From NCBI GenBank assembly GCA_039105265.1, contig JAPFFF010000021.1, positions 1,054,001 to 1,118,000 of the forward strand: DNA of 64,000 nt, read 5' to 3'. Made by a program: the position numbers and the translations under genes. The notes below the pieces were generated by a model that was given only the letters and a program-made list of their open reading frames with translations, was not told where the DNA came from and ran no database searches. Position 1 is the first letter of the stretch. Each line of letters opens with the position of its first letter. Source of the DNA: Tritrichomonas musculus. Its lineage: Eukaryota > Parabasalia > Tritrichomonadida > Tritrichomonadidae. Positions 29,742 to 41,700 of the stretch are shown in pieces.

Positions 29742-29857
29742 TAGGTCTATGTAAATGGAAGATAAAAATTAACTAAAAAAATAAAGGTGACAAAAAATAG
29801 GTGACAATTCACCTCTTCACCTTTTGATCATGAAAACCAAAAATAAGATGAAGATTT
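29742..29857 (-). promoter_or_regulatory. 3'-end module after the polymerase gene
   Basis: Read on the minus strand: CTTCATCTTATTTTTGGTTT, then GGTGAAGAGGTGAATTGTC, then TTTTTTGTCACCTT. It is the same module as at 15381-15560 and as several places in the inner element. It may also carry the leader of the next gene. Confidence 0.55.
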
Positions 29858-32800
29858 TTAAAATTTGATTCTTCGTTCAAACACAGGAAGATTTACTTGT
29901 TGATAAGAACTACTCTTTCTGAAGCAATTAGCACCATCAAGGAGGTTAAATATTATTTCCTCTCCATCATAAAGTTTCTCATATAGCTGCTCAATTGTAA
30001 TACCCATTCGTTTACACTTGTTTAATATGCATTGCTTGGGTACTCCACGCATACGGATGTGATAGCCTTCATTGCCTTTTTCATCAACGAGGATATCAAG
30101 ATAAGATTTTTTTCCTAATGCTATTAATTTCCTGGAATGAACACTACCGACAGCACCATTAAACGAATCAAAGTCACAATGAAACTGTGTCATCTTCTTA
30201 CCAATCAACTCCTTCCCATATTTTTTCTTGAACACCTCAGCTATCCTTGGTACATCTATTTCTCTAACGTGTACGCTATCTGTATCTGTATAGTATATGT
30301 CTATTCCATTTTGTTCAGCAGTACTCATTACCCTATTCATTAAATGTTAGCTCCATGACAAGACACTAGCACCAAAATGAGGTAAATTAAAATGACTGTT
30401 TATTGGTTTAACCTTCTTAACATATACATTATCAATTGACTTGTTCTCTATCACCTCTGTTATGTAATTATAGTTCTTCCATATATATTTAATGGCTTTA
30501 TCTTTTGGTATGCATTTAGTTTCAGTTGTTGTTGCCTTTAGGATAGATTTTCCGTAAATAGAATTAAGAAGTAGTTTGATGGTTTGCTGTAATGGATTGT
30601 TAGCATCTTGGTATCTCCTTCTTAGATTGAACAATTTCTCTATAAATACATTAATCTTGTTGTTGAATCCTTTGTCAAAGTAATATCCTCTAATAAACTC
30701 ATAATCGAAATCATAAAACTCATCAAGTCCATAAAAGCTCTCTTGTCTATGTAATAATTGTTGATAGGATTGTTGTTAAATATTTTTGACCCTTGATCAT
30801 TCCTACTAAATATTTGTCCAAATTTATATGGTTTATCAGCCTTGCGCTTGATCTTCTTGATATTGATTTCAATGAAGAACTGATCAAAATCTAATAATTC
30901 TTTCGTAAACATATCCGATGGGCCCGCACGATTAGTACCTGAGGCCTCCAGGCGAATTACTTCAGGCACTCCTTTAGGTACACCAGACATAATACTCATT
31001 GCACTAGGATATAAACTGACTGCATCAAAATCTTGTATCCTTTCCTCTATATATTGCTTTTCATTATTAGCTGTCATTGTTCTACCTCCACTAACGCATC
31101 TCTGAATGAAGTTTTGTGGTTTACCACTAAGTTGATAACACCCATCAAAGCAACCAAATTTATATGCATAATAGTAGCCAATAGAGCTAATGGAGATAAA
31201 GTTATGGACATCAAGCATCTTTGTCTTCGTCTGCTTAAATACTTCTACCAGATCTCTATTAAATTTCTCTACTCCCTTCATCAATACTATACAATCCAGT
31301 TTGCAATAATAGATGGCATACTTCATAATATCAATAGCTCCTCCAACATATGCACCACAAGCTTTTGCATTATCTATTAATTGCTTCCAATCTTGTTTTA
31401 TCTGTGTCAATGGTTTCTTGTCTTGGTTCTCTAAGTAATACTGTAGTTGAAATTCAAGCGCAGAGACAGTTTTCCTATTTATGTTCCTTTCAGTATATAT
31501 TTTATATGCCATTACCTCTTTATGAACTGGTAACTGAAACATCTTACCAAATGAAGCTAATGCAGCAGGGATGATAGAGTAGCTATTGCGGAAAGTTAAT
31601 CTCTTGTTAGGTTTATACTTTGTCATGACTATTTGCAGAATCGTTCCACTTCTCTCTGTTATTTGTACATCCCATCCAGGAGTATTTATAAAGAAACAAG
31701 CATCATATTTAAGGTTATGGAAGTAAATGAGAGAATTGTTCTCCAATGACTTTAGTAATCTGTCGGCAATATTCTCCCCATCAAATATCATTTTATGAAT
31801 TAACTCTTTGGTCCTGTACACAGTAATATTTAGATAAGGCATATGGGGTGATACAGTGGTATTAGTTTCAAAATCAGAATAATAAATCTTACTCCACTCT
31901 CTCTCCTTTTTCGTCTCTGATGAATCTATTAGTTTACAGCACAATTCAGGATCATATTCAAGGTCCGTATAATCCGATAAGTGAGAGTTGTATTCATTCG
32001 TTGCTAAGATATTCATTTCACAGGACTTAATTTCTCTGAACTTTCCTTCTTTAAATAGCTTGCGAAATATTGCCATAGGTTTAACACCATTTAGGGGTTT
32101 ATATATCATGTAATGGTTCTTGTACAGTAATAAGTCAATAATTCGGTCAAACTCTTTGGCCCATGGTCTCTTTCTTGTATCTATTTTTATTTCTTGTTGG
32201 TTTACTACATCTTTTCCCTCATTAATCCTTCTTACAACAAAATGGCATTTAAACTGCTTGGCTATATCGTATATCAAGTTATTAGGGATTAACCTAGTCT
32301 TGACCATAAAGCGTAAATAATTAATTTCCTCATCAGTGAATACTCCAGACTGAATGCAAGCATATACCAAACAATTGTCTTTATAGTTCTTCTTATCAAC
32401 TGTCTTGAATATTTGGTACTGTGATAAGTCTAAATCAGAAAGATTAATATAAGGGAAGAATCCACCTTCTGGATTATCGCGATAATCTTCGTCGACTTCA
32501 ACTTCTTCTTCATACAACTTACCTTTATTATCTTCTTTATTAATAGTGAATGATGTTTGCTTGCCTCTCTTTCTATTTTTAATGAAGAGCAACTGGTATT
32601 TTGCAGGGATGAATACATTGCCAACCCAAGGATTATTGTCTGAACAGTCATCATTCAAGTCTATTGTCCCTGATATATGTCCTATTGTTGAATCTAATCT
32701 TCGTGCCTTGGAAAGTGTAAACCATTTGTATTCCTCACCACCTAATGATTCGCTTTTTACTACTATATTCTTCTTATTCTCTTTGTGTAATTGTCTTAAT

Positions 32801-32934
32801 GTTTCAGTGAAAGCAAGTCTCTTATCTTCATCATCACCTATATCTATGTCAAATGATATTTCTTTCTTAGCCTTGTTTATACTCTTTTCTTGCTTCTGTT
32901 CTTGCAGTCGAATAGAGGTCAACTGATATATCAA
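29858..32934 (-). pseudogene. Protein-primed DNA polymerase B of the Polinton; broken
   Basis: About 1000 residues of coding sequence with the polymerase B motifs in order: exonuclease I YYSDFETN (near 31880), exonuclease II YFHNLKYDACFF (near 31710), motif A DAVSLYPSAMS (near 31010), motif B LLLNSIYGKS (near 30555) and motif C YYTDTDSVH (near 30285). A long N-terminal region before the exonuclease domain is usual in Mavericks. The enzyme copies the linear element from a protein primer at its ends. The region carries about two breaks, so it is treated as a fossil. It is transcribed leftward, opposite to the capsid block. Confidence 0.9.
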
Positions 32935-33004
32935 AGAGGTATGTCATTTAAGTGTAAATAAGAAATAAAAAAAAATATCACGCTAAATATTTATTAACCC
33001 TAAA

Positions 33005-33328
33005 ATGGTAGAATACATATATTTGATTCGTGAAAGGGAATTTTCTTATTCTAATCAACCTGTATACAAAATTGGTAGAACAAATAAGATTACAACAAGA
33101 ATGGGACAATATCCAAAAGACAGCGAAGTATATATAATTGAAGCAGTAAGTGATTCAGTAAAAGTGGAAAAAGAATTAATAACAATATTTGAAGAAAATT
33201 ATAAGAGAGCAACAACAAGAGATGGAACAGCATTTATAGGTAATGAGTACTTTGTTGGGAATGTGAATGAAATGATATATATTATTAGGACTTATATCCA
33301 ATATCATTGTCCCAGAGCTATCATTTAG
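33005..33328 (+). CDS. GIY-YIG-type small nuclease (T5orf172-like)
   Basis: 107 residues. YIYLIREREF, VYKIGRTNKITTRMGQYP, then the conserved Glu in VEKELITIFEENYK and GNEYFVGNVNEM follow the T5orf172/GIY-YIG plan. Such genes are mobile passengers in viral genomes. It starts 70 bp from the polymerase region, divergently, and its end overlaps the next gene's end by 8 bp. Confidence 0.8.
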   Translation: MVEYIYLIREREFSYSNQPVYKIGRTNKITTRMGQYPKDSEVYIIEAVSDSVKVEKELITIFEENYKRATTRDGTAFIGNEYFVGNVNEMIYIIRTYIQYHCPRAII

Positions 33329-34055
33329 TAAGGATGTCATATATATCAGCCTCTTGGCTTGGTTTTATTTTTAAGGTAATGAAGAGAGGAGATTTTAATA
33401 TTACTGGTTGAAACATGAAATCGACTAATCTCATTTCCAAATATTTTAATGAATCCGTATTAACTTTTATTTTTATTGGCTTAGTCATGTCATAGTTAAC
33501 TATCATTGCCTCTTGATCCATTATCAATGTGTCAATGTTTGCAAGGATGCTTGGGGTATATTCTTGGTCTCCAATTGATGAATGAGTTGCTACCCCCTGC
33601 AATGAAACTAAATACAACTTATTGGCAAAATCAAGTATAGGTAGATCAGGTACCTCGCACTCAACTCCATTTGGAAATATATGCCCTGGTTTAGTATTGA
33701 ACAAACCAGTAATCAATTTCGCTCTATGACTACCTTCCTTGAAAGTTACATTTTGGACTGGTTTTAGTGAAATGGTTCTATTATTGATATTCTTGAACTC
33801 GATTACAGTCTGATTTGCATTTAGGCATTTGACTAAGTAGTTAAAGGAGTAAGCATACATTTCATCAAATTCTATTTTTACTTCTCCGAGTGATGACTCA
33901 AATATTAAATAATCATCATCCGTTGTCATTAATATGTTTGCCTTGGTGTTAATAGATGAAACATAATACTTCACGTATGGGCATTTCCATGGTATATCAA
34001 TATTAAGTCTTACAGTATTGTAATTACCTGGTTGGCTCTGAACCGAATACAACAT
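33321..34055 (-). CDS. Candidate minor capsid (penton-type) protein
   Basis: 244 residues, almost all beta-type: alternating hydrophobic strands, little helix and few charges (SVQSQPGNYNTVRLNI, LYLVSLQGVATHSSIG, FITLKIKPSQE). Length and composition fit the single jelly-roll minor capsid of Polintons, and its start is 19 bp from that of a fibre-like gene, which would put penton and fibre under one promoter. No sequence motif proves it. It looks whole. Confidence 0.55.
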   Translation of the reverse strand: MLYSVQSQPGNYNTVRLNIDIPWKCPYVKYYVSSINTKANILMTTDDDYLIFESSLGEVKIEFDEMYAYSFNYLVKCLNANQTVIEFKNINNRTISLKPVQNVTFKEGSHRAKLITGLFNTKPGHIFPNGVECEVPDLPILDFANKLYLVSLQGVATHSSIGDQEYTPSILANIDTLIMDQEAMIVNYDMTKPIKIKVNTDSLKYLEMRLVDFMFQPVILKSPLFITLKIKPSQEADIYDILTK

Positions 34056-34074
34056 AATTTATTTTCAAAGAAAA
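34056..34074. promoter_or_regulatory. 19-bp gap between two divergent start codons
   Basis: The whole gap is AATTTATTTTCAAAGAAAA. Both ATGs are clear, so the 5' leaders must overlap the opposite gene or be almost absent. Confidence 0.6.
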
Positions 34075-37000
34075 ATGTCTTTGACACTATATTCAGCAAA
34101 GAGCAAGGTGGCAACAAAACTTAAAGCAAATGGTTTCGAAATAGGTGTAGGAGAAGATGAAAAAATAAATATCATTCAAGAGGATAAGCCTAATGTATAT
34201 CCAAAGTTCAATTGTCTATATAATAAGAGTGAAGTAGATGCCCGAGTAGTTAACGGTTACATTGAAAATGGAGGCAGTCTTGAAGGATTCGGTGACATTC
34301 CAATAACTGAAAAATCTACACAAATACTTGAATATCGAGCCCCAATAAAGAAAAGTATATTAGAGGAATCCAACAGAGAGCTTATCAAAGATGAATTTTG
34401 TGTTAATACATTTAATGACATTATCGAAGGGGAATCAAAAACTTGTGAGGCCATTCATGAAATGTATAATGAATTGATGTGTGCAGCAGATGGTTATGAG
34501 CAAGTAGTATTAGATGAAGATAAAGGGCAATGTGATGTTATAAAGTATGTCCAAACTCCAACAGATGAATTCCAACACCTTCCGTTTCATAATCTAGCTA
34601 GTATATTGAAGAATATCATTAAGAATGAAAAGAATAATCAAAATACCACAAGAATATTATATGATACATTTAACAAAACAAACTGGATAAAGTTTATAAA
34701 TGGGACAAAACAATATCATTATAATCTTCAGGACAATACGCTCAAGACAATAGGATACAGATATAAAAATAGTAATGTTGAAGTTAAGGCGGATCAATTG
34801 ATAGAGGTAAGCAACCCGGGTGAGTTTATTGATATTTACATGCAAAACCAAAAAGATAATTATGCAAATATTAAACTATTTATGGGTGCTTTCCTAGCAC
34901 AATACTTGGTTGAAGTAATGATAAAGAAAGGAGTCAACTATATTAAAACCAGAAAAGATGCTGATAGTTTACGAATAACTATTGTTGAAGATGACGGTAC
35001 ATCTGAAACTATCACACTTGGAGAATACTTAAATAATGTGTACTCAAGCTTAAACAATTTAACGCAAGCTCATAATGATTTACATGATTATGTCCTCAAA
35101 ATTAAATCCTGTAAATGTAATCAAGGCGCTGGAAGAGAAGTTATAAATCGCATACTACAGATGAGAGATCACTTAGAAAATCATATCCGAGATTTACAAA
35201 ACAATCAAAATCGTCTCTTCGTAGACAGAGCAGTTGAGTCTACTCAAGATGTATTTACTCAAACAATTTTATATCGAGATGCAATACCAGAAATAGCAAA
35301 ACAGGTCCTTGAACAAGATAAAGAGAAACAAAAAGTTGATGTACAAGATAGAAGTTCAGACCGTGGAAAACATCATGGTGATGATTATGTGTGGAATGTA
35401 TTATGGAAAGAATGGGAAGAAATAATAGATGAGTTTGACAGACCTGAAGGATGGAGAGAAGATAGACAAGCTAGTGTTCCAATAAATTATATTTGGGATT
35501 TAGTGCATGGAGAATGGGTGATGATTGATAATGTTCATGATAATATTTCACCAACATGGAGATATGAAATGGATAGTGAATACATTGCGTATAATCTTCT
35601 GAAGATATATGAGAATGATGAAAATGGTTATTTACGATGGAGCGACAGATATCAAGAGTGGCAATGGTATTCATATTATGATCACTATACAGAGAATGAA
35701 TCGATTTATATACCAAATAGGATTAGAAATAATCAAGAAGCCTTTGGTCCATTGTTTGCATGGAATATCATGGATACACAATGGCAAGAACATGGTCAAG
35801 ATTTTCTAGATAATTGGAGAACAGATTCCATTTTAAACCCACCAGACAATTTCATATGGGATGTTGAACATGAAGAATGGGTGATAATGACGCAACATTT
35901 TGATGGAGTTGATGGATGGCGTACAATACATAGCCGTGAAATGATAGATATCGTTGAAATAAGAAATTCATTATTACATCTCTTTGGAAAAATAGAGTGG
36001 AATGAAGAAAGAAAACAATGGATATGGAAGCCAATTCTAGAGAATGAAAATAATCCAGCTTCACCATTAGCACTGTTTTCAAACGATAAATCTACTGGAA
36101 CATCAATTGCTTTACCAGATTTTGTCAATAATGCACTTTCATTTGAAAAAGTATTGGAATGTTATGGTGTTGATATCTGTGATGATATTCCAACATTAGA
36201 TGAAACTAAACCAGTACTTGGTAAATATATTATTAAAGGAGATCTAGAAGTCAATGGTAAAATTCTTTGTGATTCTGTACCAAGTGGAGGTATTGTTACT
36301 ACTGATTTCTCTCATGAACCTGGATATCCAGTTTATACTCTCACCAATGATAAACTCAGTATAGATACATTCCAATTATTTGACCGTGACTTCAAGATGT
36401 TAGTGATAGGTAATACTGATGATATACAGAAAAAAATCTCCAATACAACAGAACGAACTAATATATTTAAAGTAATATTACGAAAGACAATAATAAAGAA
36501 TGCCGAAGGAGATATTATAAATGAGTTCTATATTTATGTTCATGATGGAAAAATATACAATCCAATTCTCATGCATAATACAGAACATGATGAAACTCGT
36601 TTGAGTTATTTTCATGAGGCCACAAATAAAATATTTATTGCTTATGAGGAAAGGGTTAATTTGGACCCATATAATTTATATATCAAAGGAGAGCTAAGTA
36701 TAATGTATTTATTACCTCAAGATTCATTGGTTGCTATTGAGCCTACAATAAAATGTGATATAATCGATGCTAAAAATGTGATGAAATTACATGAATCCGA
36801 TATTATTTATTTATACAGGCCTAGTAATATATCTGATGAAACATTGGATGGTCATGATTACTACAAAATGGTATATAAAATACCTAACACATACACTATA
36901 CCTGATGGATTAAACTTTACTTTTAAGGATTACTCCTTTTCTAACGATTGGTCATTAATCTGGAATGCAACGAATGGTCAATGGGAAGGGTACAATTGTA

Positions 37001-38160
37001 GTGGCCATGTAAAAGAGAAAGTCATTAATAAATTAAACAAACGCTGTCCTAAGAATAAATTAAACTCAGTTGGATGTTATGTTATGATAAAGAAAGATGA
37101 CAATAACACAGATATAATACCAGCTAATGAACATGGATTAATGTATAGTTTGGCGAATCTTGACCGCACTGAAACATATATTTCATATAAAGATGGCAGT
37201 CTAAAAAATGGTAAAGATGTTGAGGTTAGTTTTGAGATACATAGTTGTGAAAATGAGTTTAAATATGATGGCTATGACACTTTAAAAGTCTATCTTAAAT
37301 GGAACAAATATCTAGATAATGCTATTTATTTAAATTCAATATCAAGGTTTTATTGGGACTTGTATATTCCTAATTCTAATATTGCAACTAGACTAACATT
37401 TAAATTGGACCCAGACTATAAAATAAGACATTATATAGCATATGATTACACTTATATCGATATTATTGGTGAAAAAGATACCATTGAGAAGCTAAATATA
37501 AATTGGAGGAAAGACAAAATAAATACAGAAACTAGGGATATTGAACTATACCTGAGAAAAGCCATGACAGAATCCATAGAAGAGATAAAATGGAATGGAA
37601 ATACCAATCCATTTGACTATATAATCCAATCTCAGTTTTATGAAATTACGCCAAGACCTGATGCTGCAACAACACTTTATACTGATTACAATATTACATC
37701 ATCAAAAATAATTACTGCAGACAATATTACAACGATGAGAAGTGATGTAAATGTTTTGACAAATAATTTTGATGTCTTGTCATATGATTTTAATATCTTG
37801 AGAATAGATGTTAATAAGCTCCAAATAGAAATGCTTGCACAACAGATGATAACAAAGCACTTATCATCCCAAGTTCATGTACTTATAGTAGGACAGGAAA
37901 TTAGCTTATTGTTCAGTCTAGTTGGTTTTATTGTTGGTGTTGGAGGAGTAATTGTTGATAATATGGGAATTAATTTTGGTACACGAGCGATTTATAATGG
38001 TAATGATGTTTCTCATTATGCTTCTTTAGATGATTTTACAGTTGATTATGGGAGTGTTGCAGAGGATGCAATAAGATTAGAGAGTGGAGGAAGTATTCAG
38101 AGGGTTGTTCCATCAATCAGTAATGCTAACCTTAGATTAAATGAATATTGGTTACAATAG
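34075..38160 (+). CDS. Giant fibre-like protein with Trp repeats (1361 aa)
   Basis: Residues about 437-655 hold six units of a W-x5-7-W motif (YVWNVLWKEWEE, YIWDLVHGEWVM, FAWNIMDTQWQE, FIWDVEHEEWVI, IEWNEERKQWIW and a looser one). A beta-rich middle follows, then the shared module NPFDYIIQSQFYE...AATTLYTDYNITSSKI (about 1177-1235). Heptad-like coils come next and, near 1275-1295, a Gly/Val-rich hydrophobic segment. The last part is shared in plan with the 1224-aa protein downstream. Size, coils and repeats suggest a surface fibre or spike for attachment. It looks whole. The divergent partner is the candidate minor capsid gene. Confidence 0.65.
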   Translation: MSLTLYSAKSKVATKLKANGFEIGVGEDEKINIIQEDKPNVYPKFNCLYNKSEVDARVVNGYIENGGSLEGFGDIPITEKSTQILEYRAPIKKSILEESNRELIKDEFCVNTFNDIIEGESKTCEAIHEMYNELMCAADGYEQVVLDEDKGQCDVIKYVQTPTDEFQHLPFHNLASILKNIIKNEKNNQNTTRILYDTFNKTNWIKFINGTKQYHYNLQDNTLKTIGYRYKNSNVEVKADQLIEVSNPGEFIDIYMQNQKDNYANIKLFMGAFLAQYLVEVMIKKGVNYIKTRKDADSLRITIVEDDGTSETITLGEYLNNVYSSLNNLTQAHNDLHDYVLKIKSCKCNQGAGREVINRILQMRDHLENHIRDLQNNQNRLFVDRAVESTQDVFTQTILYRDAIPEIAKQVLEQDKEKQKVDVQDRSSDRGKHHGDDYVWNVLWKEWEEIIDEFDRPEGWREDRQASVPINYIWDLVHGEWVMIDNVHDNISPTWRYEMDSEYIAYNLLKIYENDENGYLRWSDRYQEWQWYSYYDHYTENESIYIPNRIRNNQEAFGPLFAWNIMDTQWQEHGQDFLDNWRTDSILNPPDNFIWDVEHEEWVIMTQHFDGVDGWRTIHSREMIDIVEIRNSLLHLFGKIEWNEERKQWIWKPILENENNPASPLALFSNDKSTGTSIALPDFVNNALSFEKVLECYGVDICDDIPTLDETKPVLGKYIIKGDLEVNGKILCDSVPSGGIVTTDFSHEPGYPVYTLTNDKLSIDTFQLFDRDFKMLVIGNTDDIQKKISNTTERTNIFKVILRKTIIKNAEGDIINEFYIYVHDGKIYNPILMHNTEHDETRLSYFHEATNKIFIAYEERVNLDPYNLYIKGELSIMYLLPQDSLVAIEPTIKCDIIDAKNVMKLHESDIIYLYRPSNISDETLDGHDYYKMVYKIPNTYTIPDGLNFTFKDYSFSNDWSLIWNATNGQWEGYNCSGHVKEKVINKLNKRCPKNKLNSVGCYVMIKKDDNNTDIIPANEHGLMYSLANLDRTETYISYKDGSLKNGKDVEVSFEIHSCENEFKYDGYDTLKVYLKWNKYLDNAIYLNSISRFYWDLYIPNSNIATRLTFKLDPDYKIRHYIAYDYTYIDIIGEKDTIEKLNINWRKDKINTETRDIELYLRKAMTESIEEIKWNGNTNPFDYIIQSQFYEITPRPDAATTLYTDYNITSSKIITADNITTMRSDVNVLTNNFDVLSYDFNILRIDVNKLQIEMLAQQMITKHLSSQVHVLIVGQEISLLFSLVGFIVGVGGVIVDNMGINFGTRAIYNGNDVSHYASLDDFTVDYGSVAEDAIRLESGGSIQRVVPSISNANLRLNEYWLQ

Positions 38161-38184
38161 AGAGATTTATTATTTGATTTAGAT

Positions 38185-38715
38185 ATGGCAGATGGCAATA
38201 TTGCTATGAGTGATTATATATTTCAACAAATTGTTGATTTAGAAGAAATTATTCACGCTGAATTCCCTTTGGCTGAAATGCCTGATTGGCTAAAAGTACT
38301 AATGCGAGCCAAAGATTTGCCGACAAGTAGAGTAGCAAGAAGTACCACAACTGAACCAGATTTAATAACAAATGTCATTGAGTGGTGTGAAAAAGATTAT
38401 CAAAGACTAGATGACCCAACAAAATTTAAAGACAACTGGATTAATCCAGACAAAGCTGTATTATCATTATCAGCTACTATTGATATTTGCAATAGGATGA
38501 GAGACTCGATGAAACTACCGATTGGCATATTAGCTCATGAAATAAAATCAATTAAAGAGAAGTTAAGTAATAAGAATCCACTCGAGGATATAGATATGAC
38601 TGCTTATGTGACTAAAGCAGAGGTTAAGGAGATGCTACAACAGAAGGATGCCATAATTGAATCATTAGCAAATAGAATTGCTGCATTGGAAAAGAAGTGT
38701 GCAAATATAGAGTAG
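38185..38715 (+). CDS. 176-aa protein related to the middle of the 1224-aa fibre
   Basis: The stretch VARSTTTEPDLITNVIEWC, then LSLSATIDICNRMRDSMK matches VARSITKDITPIITWCEEEY and LTLSGAMDISNMFRESLK in the next gene. A C-terminal coiled coil ends it (ESLANRIAALEKKC). Together with the 1361-aa gene it mirrors the order seen in the 1224-aa protein, so the set arose by duplication. It may act as a coiled-coil fibre partner. Confidence 0.6.
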   Translation: MADGNIAMSDYIFQQIVDLEEIIHAEFPLAEMPDWLKVLMRAKDLPTSRVARSTTTEPDLITNVIEWCEKDYQRLDDPTKFKDNWINPDKAVLSLSATIDICNRMRDSMKLPIGILAHEIKSIKEKLSNKNPLEDIDMTAYVTKAEVKEMLQQKDAIIESLANRIAALEKKCANIE

Positions 38716-38744
38716 ATTAGGGAATAATTTTTTTAGAGATTTAA

Positions 38745-41700
38745 ATGACTTCAGAGCAAGTGAAAGATACTACAACAAGATTCATTGGTGATATACAATT
38801 TAAGGTAGGAGATGCTACTAGGAAAGCAAGTGAATTGTTAACCCTAAGTGATTTAGATGGATATGTACAGACAGGGCATTTATTTAATGAAGTAGAGGGT
38901 ATACCAGAATTTAATATCAAAAATAATAATATACAATACGAGTCATCTACACGATACCATATCCTAAAGTTTGTTAACATACCAGAGGATTTCATGAATA
39001 AAGTGAAGGAAATAACAGCACAAACCAATATCTTTAAAGTGGTTTTGAGAAAGAATATCATATATGACACGAATGGAAATTTAGTTAAGGAATTCTTTAT
39101 TTATGCCAAAGATGGACAAGTATACTCTCCTATGATAACAAAGAGTGCAAATGGATGTTCTATAAATAATAGCACAAATATGGGATACATCAATATAGCC
39201 TTTGATAGTGGTCTTGATTTTAATCCATATACTCTATGGATGAATGGTGAGCTGAGTATCATGAATGAGTACATAACTGATTCACTGCAAACACTGAAGA
39301 CAGTCAAGTGTTCCATCATCAAAGCTGATAATGCATTGAAACTACATAAGAGTGATGTATTGTATCTTTACAAACCAACTCTAATTAGCGAAGTCCAAAT
39401 GGATGATAAAAAGTATTGGCTACTACAATGGAACATAGATGATAATTATAATATACCTACAGGCTTGGAGTTTAAATTTAATGAATACTGTTTTGGTAAT
39501 AAATGGTTCTTAACATGGAATGGAACAAAATGGGTAGGAGATAATATTCAAGGAAACATTAATGGAAAAATGAAAAATGCTTTGAATAAGGAGAATGAAT
39601 ATGGAGAAGATGGAACATATATTAGAATCAAGAGAAGTGAAAGAAATATTATGTTAATTAAAAAACCAGATGACTATTCTATAGATAACCTACTACATTA
39701 CATGATTCATGGAGGTAAGTGTAAAGTAGACTGTTTTGTAAAATTAAAGACGGGTGAGGTAGAACCTTTTTCAAAATATGGATTAGGATATCAAACAAGT
39801 AATGGAGGTACTAAGGATGGATATGATATTGAAGCCATAAGATGCTATGAAACAAATGGTACAGGGAGTGAATTAGATATTGCAAAAGTTGAAGAATTCT
39901 ATCTTGATATAACTTTAGATGGAGAAATAAAGGCAAACAGATTTTCTATGAGACCAACTGGGAAAATATTTGACCCCGAGAGTGATAAGAAATGGTATTT
40001 TATTCATGGCCTATTAGATTCATGTGAACAGGTAGAATATTGTTATGTTTCATCAACCCCTAATGACTCACGAAATATTAAAATCTATTTGTTTGATGAA
40101 TATGTTGACCCGATAGATGAAGTTAATTGGGACCCTACTACTAACCCCTTCGAATATATTATTAGACAACAATTTTATGAAGTGTATCCCAATCCTAATG
40201 CAGCAACTACCTTGTATACAGATTACAACATTACTAGTTCCAAAATCATTACTGCTGATAATATTACAACCATGAGAAGTGATTTAAATATGGTAACTAA
40301 CAATGTAGATGTGATTAGCTATGATGTCCAAGAAATGAACACAACAATAGAAAGCCTAAAAGGAAGAGTATCAAGAACAGAAACAGTAACTCAGCATCTA
40401 GAAGAAGATGTTGATAATTTAAGAATTGTTTCATGGACTGCTTTAGCATTTGGTGTTGCAGGTACAGTCGGTTCAATAGGTTCTATAGGTATGCAATTAG
40501 CTCCAGAAGGTATTAGTTTTGCAACTGGGAATGGGGGAGGATTCCTTAAAAGATTGTTCTCACGTAAATCAACAAAAGGATTGAGCGATATAGTTAGAAA
40601 TGCTATTAATTTCATGTCTGGGACCGTCGCTAGGTCTATCACAAAAGATATTACTCCAATAATAACCTGGTGTGAGGAAGAATATAAACAACTAGATGAA
40701 TTACCTTATACAGATGAGAATGATAACCCAGATACAGGAACCTTAACATTAAGTGGTGCCATGGATATTAGCAATATGTTCAGGGAATCCCTCAAGCCTG
40801 CATTTAAATTACTCGCCGAGAAGGTTAATGAGCTAGAGGCGGAGTTTGGTTATTACCCTACATTGGATGAAGTAGTTCAAAAGACAGATTTGGTTAGAGA
40901 TGACATAATAGATGTTGTTGGTAAATATGTCAATGGCGAGGTCCATTTGGAAGCAGAAGATGTTATCACAGATGGAACAATCAAAGCACGATTTTTGGTG
41001 CAAAAAGTTAGTGAATACAATGATGTTGATTATGAAGAGAATATAGTTACTATTAATATTACTGATGGAACAATTAATTACCAAGGAACAACTGATTTTC
41101 CTAGCTGCACTATGAATGACAAAACATTTGTTATATTAAACCCAAATAAACTGAGGGTTGGAGGAATCAGCATCAAAGAGAATACAGCAAAAAGAAGAAT
41201 GGAATTTACTACAAATGATTTAGCATATACTTGTGATATAGATGCTTTACATAAGAAGATAGATACATTACATGAGCAGATAGAAAAGAATGATACAGCT
41301 CTAGCTACTACATTAAACGAATTCCCAACTGTTGATGAAGTAAATGAAGCATTAGATGAATTAAAAAATAATATGGTTAATATGGATAACCTGTATACGA
41401 AAGAAGAAGCAGATAATAAATATGCATTGAAAACAGATATTCTCAAAAATAGTGAGTTGCAATTGAACCCAGACGAAAAACCATCAGATGATGTTCTTCA
41501 GAAAATAATGACTGATGATGATAAACCGTTATCAGCTCAAGCATCTGCTATTTTAACATCTCTTGTTGTTGGTGAATATAATACTATGATTTTAGATACT
41601 TGTGATGAAAAATATCGAAGCAAAACTGATTTGAAAGTTGGGAATAAAATTATTCTACCAATAACAAACGGCCCTTACGAACCAGAAGATCTTACTGGTG

